In this document: in pieces, positions 1-4,464 of the stretch
Numbering within the stretch: position 1 is the stretch's first letter
Layout: each line of letters starts with the position of its first letter
Source of the DNA: OCS116 cluster bacterium
Lineage (GTDB): Bacteria > Pseudomonadota > Alphaproteobacteria > Rhizobiales > OSC116
Length of the DNA stretch: 7,022 nt
Assembly: GCA_002402005.2 (NCBI GenBank)
Contig: NVUS02000197.1
Location: 1 to 7,022, forward strand
Direction: 5' to 3'
Program-made: the position numbers and the translations under genes
Notes under the pieces: model-generated
What the model was told of the DNA's origin: nothing
Databases searched by the model: none
The model's input: the letters and a program-made list of their open reading frames with translations, nothing else

Positions 1-195
1 ATGTCGCACCACAAAGCGCATAATTTGCGAATTATTGGTTAGGTTATATTAAGCAAATGATTCTTGCACTCATTATTCAAATGTTTAAGTGAATACAGTG
101 TTTTATAAGTGCACCCCGACCAATATTACACGCGTAATCTAACTGCCAAGCCCCGCAAGCATGGGATTTCAGCCCCCTAGCCAACCTGAAACAAC
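1..195. other. non-coding upstream region, no gene supported
   Basis: I see no gene here. The three plus-strand frames open at the left edge stop within about 50 nt (frame 1 stops at position 40), so at most the last few codons of an upstream gene could lie here. The stretch is AT-rich and contains short hairpin-capable repeats. These are ATAATT/AATTAT arms at 20-35, TATTCA/TGAATA arms at 74-95, and ATTAC/GTAAT arms at 125-138. None is followed by a clear T-tract, so none can be called a terminator. Confidence 0.5.
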
Positions 196-224
196 TTACA
201 ATTGACCATCAATTCACCTATAAT
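196..224 (+). promoter_or_regulatory. sigma70-type promoter for the isomerase operon
   Basis: A perfect TATAAT -10 hexamer lies at 219-224. Seventeen nt upstream of it is TTACAA (196-201), a weak match to the -35 consensus. Transcription would begin near 231, giving a leader of roughly 17 nt before the ATG at 248. The -10 is strong and the -35 poor, which suits a promoter that needs an activator or is modulated by the dyad in its spacer. This is a prediction from hexamers and spacing only. Confidence 0.5.
200..214. promoter_or_regulatory. perfect 15-bp dyad, candidate operator
   Basis: The sequence AATTGACCATCAATT consists of two perfectly complementary 6-nt arms (AATTGA and TCAATT) around a 3-nt centre. 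It sits almost exactly in the spacer between the proposed -35 and -10 boxes, where a dimeric regulator would block or reshape the promoter. No regulator gene for it is recognisable next door. The assignment as an operator is inference from symmetry and position. Confidence 0.4.
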
Positions 225-237
225 TGTGTAATCATAT

Positions 238-242
238 AGGGA
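238..242 (+). promoter_or_regulatory. ribosome binding site fixing the isomerase start
   Basis: AGGGA ends 5 nt before the ATG at 248. The reading frame also extends upstream to a TTG at 224, but that codon overlaps the TATAAT box and would lie upstream of the predicted transcript start. The ATG at 248 is therefore the better start. It also places the family-typical N-terminus (MKFSACIEMLF) at residue 1. Confidence 0.6.
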
Positions 243-247
243 ATCGC

Positions 248-1012
248 ATGAAATTTTCGGCATGTATTGAAATGTTATTTGTCAAAGAAAGTGACAGCCA
301 TGCTGAGCGCATAGCTCTGGCGCGTAAGGCTGGGCTCAAGACCATCGAATTTTGGGGCTGGATTAACAAAGATATAGCTGCCATCGCGCAAGCGCTCAAA
401 GATAATGATATAAAACTTGCCGCGATGATCGCCGAACCGATGCTAGACCTTACAAAGCCAGAAAACCGCACCGCCTATTTAGACGCCATAACCAATAGCG
501 TTAAAACCGCGCAACGGCTCGGCGCAAACACCTTAATTGCCCAAGCGGGCAACCGCGATGCGTCCCGTTCATTTCACGATCAACGCAGCTGCCTTGTCAG
601 TACGCTCACAGCTGTCGGCAGACAGCTCGAAGGCAGCGGTGTTAAATTGGCACTCGAACCGCTCAACACCCGCTATGATCACTCCGGCTATTTCCTGAGT
701 TCAACCGTTGAGGCTTTGGACATTATTGATGAGGTCAACAGCCCCAATATCGGCCTGCTTTATGACCTCTATCATTCTATGGTTATGGATGAACATCCGG
801 CCACCGTCATCGGCAATCGAGTGGATAGAATTTTACACATTCACATCGCCGATCACCCCGGCCGCAACGAGCCGGGCAGCGGTATATTGGATTTAAAAAC
901 ATCAATAGATTGGCTAACTTCAAACGGTTATACTGGTCATATCGGCTTAGAATACAAGCCAACGGGCAGTACATTCAACGCATTAGAAAAAACATATAAC
1001 AAATTGAAGTAG
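248..1012 (+). CDS. hydroxypyruvate isomerase-family TIM-barrel protein (Hyi-like)
   Basis: This is a 254-residue sugar isomerase/epimerase of the xylose isomerase-like TIM-barrel superfamily, close in length to E. coli Hyi. Standard members interconvert hydroxypyruvate and tartronate semialdehyde in the cytoplasm during glyoxylate metabolism. Family marks are the N-terminal FSACIEMLF, LALEPLN (Glu137), LYDLYH (Asp173, His176), ADHPGRNEPGSG (202-212) and the C-terminal GLEYKPTG (Glu235). The predicted metal ligands are Glu137, Asp173, residue 199 and Glu235. Residue 199 is His (HIHIAD), where Hyi proteins usually have Gln (HIQIAD). His at this place is the arrangement seen in D-tagatose 3-epimerase-type enzymes, so the true substrate could be a ketose rather than hydroxypyruvate. 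There is no signal peptide. It is the first gene of a probable four-gene operon. Family membership is secure; the exact reaction is not. Confidence 0.83.
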   Translation: MKFSACIEMLFVKESDSHAERIALARKAGLKTIEFWGWINKDIAAIAQALKDNDIKLAAMIAEPMLDLTKPENRTAYLDAITNSVKTAQRLGANTLIAQAGNRDASRSFHDQRSCLVSTLTAVGRQLEGSGVKLALEPLNTRYDHSGYFLSSTVEALDIIDEVNSPNIGLLYDLYHSMVMDEHPATVIGNRVDRILHIHIADHPGRNEPGSGILDLKTSIDWLTSNGYTGHIGLEYKPTGSTFNALEKTYNKLK

Positions 1013-1052
1013 AAGAGAATATAATTATAGGTAATTTTTCGAAAGGTGTATT

Positions 1053-2072
1053 ATGAGAACGCAGCTAAAAATCACGAATTGTAATTTATATAATCTAAAC
1101 ATGCCCAACAAACCCATTTATCGCGACACCGATGGTTGGAGCGATGATGAGTTTGATAAGAAAGTTGATTGGCTTTCGACAAAGCTAACCAGCATGCATT
1201 CCGACATTTGGGGCTTTCAAGAATTGTGGCATGAACAAGCACTTGAAAAATGCTTTGAGGTGGCAAATTTAAGCACTGAATATAAACTTTTAGTGCCACC
1301 CAACCAAACCGGCCAACGCATTGTTTGCGCGGCTGCAGTCAATAAGGACATCCTGGTCGGCACACCAGAATGGATTGTCAATTTTCCTGATGATTTTATT
1401 CTGCACAGCGGTGGTGACGATGCCCAAACATCCGGCATATCCATTAATATTGACCGCTTCTCTCGCCCCGTTTTGCATTTCACCATCAAACCGCGCGCCA
1501 ATGGCAAGGTAATCCATGTCTATGTTTGCCACTTTAAATCCAAAAACCCCACCAAAATATATGGCGAACCTTGGTATCACAAAACCATTCATTCCAAACA
1601 TGCCAGTAACATTGGCAGTGCCATCGCCACCATCAGGCGAACGGCCGAAGCTTCGGCACTCAGGTTCATCCTCACCGAGCAGATGAAAAAATCTGACACG
1701 CCAGTCATCGTATTGGGCGATTTGAACGATGCGCAACACAGCAATACGCTCAACATCCTCACCGACCAGCCCAATTATCTTTTGGCTGGCTACAGAACCG
1801 GTGGCAGCGACACCGGGCTTTATACCGTCGGCACGTTGCAAGAATATCGCAGTCTGCGCGATGTTTATTACACTCATATCTATAAAAACATCCGCGAATC
1901 TCTGGATCACATTCTGGTTAGCCAGGAATTTTACGACAATAGCCGAAAGCGGTTATGGGCGTTTAAAGGCATGGCTTTGGCCAATGATCATTTGAATGAT
2001 GACAATCATAAACAGATTGGCAGTTCCGACCACGCCATTGTACAAGCCCATTTTGAATACCGCCCCGTTTAA
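1053..2072 (+). CDS. endonuclease/exonuclease/phosphatase (EEP) family hydrolase
   Basis: This 339-residue protein has the DNase I/AP endonuclease/sphingomyelinase-type EEP fold, which hydrolyses phosphodiester or phosphomonoester bonds using a divalent metal. The catalytic motifs appear in order. They are Asn11/Asn14 in an NCNLYNLN segment, the metal-binding Glu57 in GFQELW, His160 in YVCHFKSK, the Asp223/Asn225 pair in VLGDLND, Asp285-His286 in SLDHILVS, and the terminal SSDH (Asp326, His327). All key residues are present, so it should be active. The substrate cannot be read from the sequence and may be nucleic acid, phospholipid or another phosphoester. No signal peptide or membrane segment is seen, so it is probably cytoplasmic. 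The start is supported by an AAAGGTG ribosome site at 1042-1048. It lies 40 nt after the isomerase and 26 nt before the HAD gene, with no terminator between, consistent with co-transcription. Confidence 0.87.
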   Translation: MRTQLKITNCNLYNLNMPNKPIYRDTDGWSDDEFDKKVDWLSTKLTSMHSDIWGFQELWHEQALEKCFEVANLSTEYKLLVPPNQTGQRIVCAAAVNKDILVGTPEWIVNFPDDFILHSGGDDAQTSGISINIDRFSRPVLHFTIKPRANGKVIHVYVCHFKSKNPTKIYGEPWYHKTIHSKHASNIGSAIATIRRTAEASALRFILTEQMKKSDTPVIVLGDLNDAQHSNTLNILTDQPNYLLAGYRTGGSDTGLYTVGTLQEYRSLRDVYYTHIYKNIRESLDHILVSQEFYDNSRKRLWAFKGMALANDHLNDDNHKQIGSSDHAIVQAHFEYRPV

Positions 2073-2098
2073 CCACGCCAACCAAGTGAAGGCCATAT

Positions 2099-2791
2099 AT
2101 GCAACCAAAATTAGTAATTTTCGACCTAGATGGTACATTGGTCGATGGCGCACGTGCGGCCATACCCGCCATGCAACATGCGTTTGAAGCAGTCGGCCTA
2201 CCCAAACCCAATGATGCACAGGTGATGGACATGATTGGCCTTTCCATCATTCCCGCCATTCAGCATATTCTGAACAGTTTCAACCAGATACGCACGGTAA
2301 GCGACTCAGAAGTTGAACAGATTGGCGAAATATATAAAAATTATTTTTACCAATCTCGCATCGCCGAAAAACACCCTATGCCGTTATATGATGGTGCGCT
2401 TAAAGCTCTGGCAGAACTACAGACACAAGATGAAATCTTACTCGGCATCGCCACCGGCAATAGCCGCCGTGGGGTCAATGCATTTTTAGACAAGCACAAT
2501 TTACGCGATGCTTTTTTCACCACCCAATGCGCCTCGGAATGCCCGTCAAAACCCCACCCCGAAATGATCTTACAGGCCATGCGCGACGCCGGCGTTGAAG
2601 CCGCACAAACCATTATGATTGGCGATACAAGTTTCGACATGCAAATGGCTAAAGCAGCAAATGTATATGCCATCGGTGTAAATTGGGGTTATCACAGCCA
2701 AGATATTATGCTATCAGCAGGGGCGGATATAATTGTTGATAATTTCGAGCAATTAACCGCACAGATTCTCGAATTTTTGGATGTAAAATGA
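2099..2791 (+). CDS. HAD-superfamily phosphatase (phosphoglycolate phosphatase-like, subfamily IA)
   Basis: This is a 230-residue haloacid dehalogenase-type hydrolase. Motif I is FDLDGT, with nucleophile Asp9 and acid/base Asp11. The helical cap occupies roughly residues 16-90. Motif II is Thr119 in GIATGN, motif III is Lys151 in SKPHPEM, and motif IV is GDTSFD with Asp176 and Asp180 binding Mg2+. All catalytic residues are intact, so it should act as a small-molecule phosphatase in the cytoplasm. Phosphoglycolate is a plausible substrate by similarity, but HAD specificity is not predictable from motifs. GAAGG at 2088-2092 precedes the ATG by 6 nt. Its stop overlaps the ATP12 start (ATGA), so the two are probably translationally coupled. 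From general knowledge, this phosphatase beside an ATP12 gene is a recurrent alphaproteobacterial pairing. Confidence 0.88.
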   Translation: MQPKLVIFDLDGTLVDGARAAIPAMQHAFEAVGLPKPNDAQVMDMIGLSIIPAIQHILNSFNQIRTVSDSEVEQIGEIYKNYFYQSRIAEKHPMPLYDGALKALAELQTQDEILLGIATGNSRRGVNAFLDKHNLRDAFFTTQCASECPSKPHPEMILQAMRDAGVEAAQTIMIGDTSFDMQMAKAANVYAIGVNWGYHSQDIMLSAGADIIVDNFEQLTAQILEFLDVK

Positions 2792-3603
2792 CTGACGACA
2801 AAACCCCAAACCCTTCTACAATTTTTGATTACTTACCGATGGGCGATATTGATACCGACACCATTCAAGAAGATGTTAAAAATCAATTCAAACGCAAATT
2901 TCCTAAAAAATTCTTTAAGTTAGCCGAGCATGCGGAATCAGAATCTCAAGATGGTTATGTCATCAACCTAGATGGCCGCCCGCTAAAAACTCCATTTAAA
3001 AATTTACTTACATTGCCAACCGAAAAGCTAGCAAAGGCCGTGGCAAGTGAATGGAATGCATTGGGTGAACTTATAAACCCCGACCATTTACCGCTGACCA
3101 AAACCGCCAATTCAGCGATTGAAAAAACTGCACCCAACATGCCGCATGTGGTAGCCGAAATGGTCCGATTTGGCGAAACCGATCTGTTATGCTACCAACA
3201 AAACGACCCACAAGGTCTGCAAAAACTGCAAGAATTGCATTGGAACCCGATTATATTGTGGGCCGAGAATCTATGGAATGTCGAATATAAAGTCACCTAT
3301 GGCATCAGCCATGTGGCGCAAGATGTTAAAATCCTCGCTCAATATGAGGCAGACATCAACGCCTTAACTGCACATCAATTGTCAGCGCTTTATCTGCTCA
3401 CCACATCCTGCGGTTCCTTGCTCATAGCACTGGCTTATCAAGCCAATATATTGACCAAAGACGGCGTGATAAAAGCCGCTTTTGTCGATGAAGATTGGCA
3501 GGTTAGCAAATGGGGTGAGGATGAAGAAGCCCAGCAAATTCGCGAGTTTAAATTGGCCGAGATAGACAGTTTCTGCACTTATCTCGACCTGTTAAAAGCC
3601 TAG
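2788..3603 (+). CDS. ATP12-family F1-ATPase assembly chaperone
   Basis: This 271-residue protein belongs to the ATP12 family. In mitochondria Atp12 binds the F1 alpha subunit before it joins the alpha3-beta3 hexamer, and the alphaproteobacterial homologues are presumed to do the same in the cytoplasm. Recognisable signatures are KKFFKLAEH (40-48), LDGRPLKTP (61-69), LPTEKLAKAVASEWN (76-90), the LPLTKTAN block (101-108), the ETDLLCYQ segment (130-137), HWNPIILWAE (151-160) and the C-terminal VSKWGEDEEA block (239-248). The first 35 or so residues are acidic and poorly conserved in type. An internal Met18 (2839) is an alternative start, but the ATGA overlap with the HAD gene favours the first ATG. 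It is the last gene of the operon, and its TAG stop interlocks with the stop of the convergent merR gene. The identification is very firm. Its co-expression with carbohydrate-type enzymes is unexplained. Confidence 0.95.
   Translation: MTDDKTPNPSTIFDYLPMGDIDTDTIQEDVKNQFKRKFPKKFFKLAEHAESESQDGYVINLDGRPLKTPFKNLLTLPTEKLAKAVASEWNALGELINPDHLPLTKTANSAIEKTAPNMPHVVAEMVRFGETDLLCYQQNDPQGLQKLQELHWNPIILWAENLWNVEYKVTYGISHVAQDVKILAQYEADINALTAHQLSALYLLTTSCGSLLIALAYQANILTKDGVIKAAFVDEDWQVSKWGEDEEAQQIREFKLAEIDSFCTYLDLLKA
3600..3603. other. interlocked convergent stop codons (CTAG)
   Basis: The palindrome CTAG supplies both stops. TAG at 3601-3603 ends the ATP12 gene on the plus strand, and the complement of 3600-3602 reads TAG for the MerR gene on the minus strand. 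The two coding regions therefore overlap tail to tail by 4 nt, and no intergenic DNA is left for a dedicated terminator. Confidence 0.95.
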
Positions 3604-4322
3604 CCAAGCTTGGCAATCAGTTTCAGTGCCATAAATTCACCCAATTCGACAGAGAAAAACTTTCTGTCTTCTGGCCAGTCATGCATTTGGGCATAGCTGG
3701 CAAATATCGCCTTCATGGTTTGTTTGTTGTCTATAAACTTCCCAACCGTCGCTATCCATTCATCGGCCAATTCATCAAACATCGCAGCGTCAAAGCTCTT
3801 GTGCTGCACATAGGCGCGGGCGATCATATCATCCCATTTTAAGGTGAGTATATCTTTCTCCTGCTCATCAGGAATGTATGTCCCAAGCTTTTGCATATCT
3901 GGCTCGCTTTGTTGCAAATACCAATTTATATCGCGTTTTCCCATTTTCATTTCCTTTATCAGCGCAACCCAATCATTCAACTCACTTACCTGTTTGCGCG
4001 TTTCAATGCTTTCAATCAAATCAATCACTTGCTTAATCTCGTTCATCTTTTTACGCAGAGCGGTTTTTTGCGTGGCCAAATCCAGTGTCACTATTTGGTG
4101 ATGATTGCTAAAAAACGCACCAATCTCATGCAGGCTAAAACCCAATAGTTTCAGCGCCATAATCGCTTCCACCTGCGCAACATGCCCAACCCGATACCGC
4201 CGATAGCCATTGTCGGGATTGTAATTGGGCATCACCAAACCAAGTTTTTCGTAATGGCGCAATGTTTTCACCGTCACATTGGTTAGCTTGGCAAATTCGC
4301 CGATGGAATAAATTTCTGTCAT
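3600..4322 (-). CDS. MerR-family transcriptional regulator with TipAS-like effector domain
   Basis: This 240-residue regulator has an N-terminal winged-helix MerR DNA-binding domain (about residues 4-72: YSIGEFAKLTNVTVKTLRHY, then GLVMP and NGYRRYR). A dimerisation coiled-coil helix follows at about 75-112. The C-terminal helical domain (about 118-238) resembles the TipAS antibiotic-recognition fold in length and helical pattern. The protein contains no cysteine at all, so it cannot be a thiol-type metal or redox sensor like MerR, CueR or SoxR, and a small-molecule ligand is more likely. It is divergent from pccBA, and sequence shared between its own promoter and the pccB upstream dyad points to control of both. 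MerR proteins acting on acyl-CoA catabolism are known (LiuR for leucine degradation). Control of propionyl-CoA carboxylase here is inference. The ATG at 4322 has no strong ribosome site. Family certain, target likely, ligand unknown. Confidence 0.94.
   Translation of the reverse strand: MTEIYSIGEFAKLTNVTVKTLRHYEKLGLVMPNYNPDNGYRRYRVGHVAQVEAIMALKLLGFSLHEIGAFFSNHHQIVTLDLATQKTALRKKMNEIKQVIDLIESIETRKQVSELNDWVALIKEMKMGKRDINWYLQQSEPDMQKLGTYIPDEQEKDILTLKWDDMIARAYVQHKSFDAAMFDELADEWIATVGKFIDNKQTMKAIFASYAQMHDWPEDRKFFSVELGEFMALKLIAKLG
3603..3614. repeat. perfect 12-bp palindrome at the convergent gene ends
   Basis: GCCAAGCTTGGC is fully self-complementary. It begins at the last base of the ATP12 stop codon and covers the final codons of the merR gene. 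As RNA it gives only a 4-bp stem with an AGCT loop. On the minus strand an alternative, larger hairpin can form (AAGCTTGGCTAGGCTT, with one G-U pair) and is followed by TT, making it a weak terminator candidate for merR. There is no good U-tract on the plus strand. Function is uncertain. Confidence 0.35.
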
Positions 4323-4352
4323 AATTTCAATACCGTTTTTAACAATAAAACT

Positions 4353-4383
4353 GTTGTAAGTGCTGACCTAAGGTATGGGTCAA
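4353..4383 (-). promoter_or_regulatory. merR promoter with MerR-type 19-nt spacer
   Basis: Read on the minus strand, TTGACC (4383-4378) is followed after exactly 19 nt by TACAAC (4358-4353), a 4/6 match to TATAAT. The overlong spacer is the hallmark of promoters that MerR proteins untwist. ACCT-T-AGGT (4374-4366) forms a small dyad near the eighth spacer base, where MerR sites are usually centred, and TGACC/GGTCA arms (4382-4364) give a second dyad. Transcription would start near 4346, about 24 nt before the ATG. The A-rich stretch upstream (4411-4387) could serve as an UP element. This fits autoregulation. Confidence 0.6.
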
Positions 4384-4408
4384 GCGTATTTTTTAAATTT
4401 TTATTTCT

Positions 4409-4436
4409 TTTCACCATACGGTATGGTATGGTGAAA
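4409..4436. promoter_or_regulatory. 28-bp inverted repeat upstream of pccB, candidate MerR operator
   Basis: Two perfect 11-nt arms, TTTCACCATAC (4409-4419) and GTATGGTGAAA (4426-4436), flank the 6-nt spacer GGTATG. A nested dyad, ACCATAC-G-GTATGGT (4413-4427), overlaps the left side, so two registers of symmetry exist. The heptamer GGTATGG occurs at 4420-4426 and 4425-4431, and again in the merR promoter spacer at 4372-4378. This makes binding by the same regulator plausible. The repeat ends 28 nt before the pccB ATG. I could not assign a convincing -35/-10 pair for pccB; TATGGT copies within the repeat (4422-4427, 4427-4432) are possible -10 boxes. It is too far upstream of a T-tract to be a terminator. 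Confidence 0.65.
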
Positions 4437-4464
4437 TCAGAATCAACCTAAATACGGGCAAATT

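Noticed and set aside
1..42. Short frame from ATG 1 to TAG at 40
   Set aside because: It has thirteen codons, no visible ribosome site and no homology that I recognise. It may equally be the tail of an upstream gene or nothing.
104..109. TATAAG as a second promoter -10
   Set aside because: No acceptable -35 hexamer lies 16-18 nt upstream, and the TATAAT at 219-224 is better placed.
74..138. Small hairpins (TATTCA/TGAATA and ATTAC/GTAAT) in the left intergenic region
   Set aside because: The stems are 5-6 bp and AT-rich, with no T-tract. Such repeats are expected by chance in AT-rich spacer DNA.
224..247. Upstream TTG start for the isomerase
   Set aside because: The TTG overlaps the TATAAT box and adds eight residues not typical of the family. 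ATG 248 has a well-placed AGGGA.
1290..1910. 206-codon open frame on the minus strand
   Set aside because: It lies wholly antisense to the EEP gene, whose catalytic motifs are intact through this span. The antisense product shows no recognisable domain, and there is no independent promoter or ribosome site.
4387..4411. T-rich tract as a terminator between merR and pccB
   Set aside because: No GC-rich stem precedes it, and the genes are divergent, so no terminator is expected. It reads better as an UP-like A-tract for the merR promoter.
4409..4436. The pccB dyad as an insertion-sequence end or CRISPR repeat
   Set aside because: It is a single copy with no flanking transposase, target duplication or regular spacing. 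Its location fits an operator.
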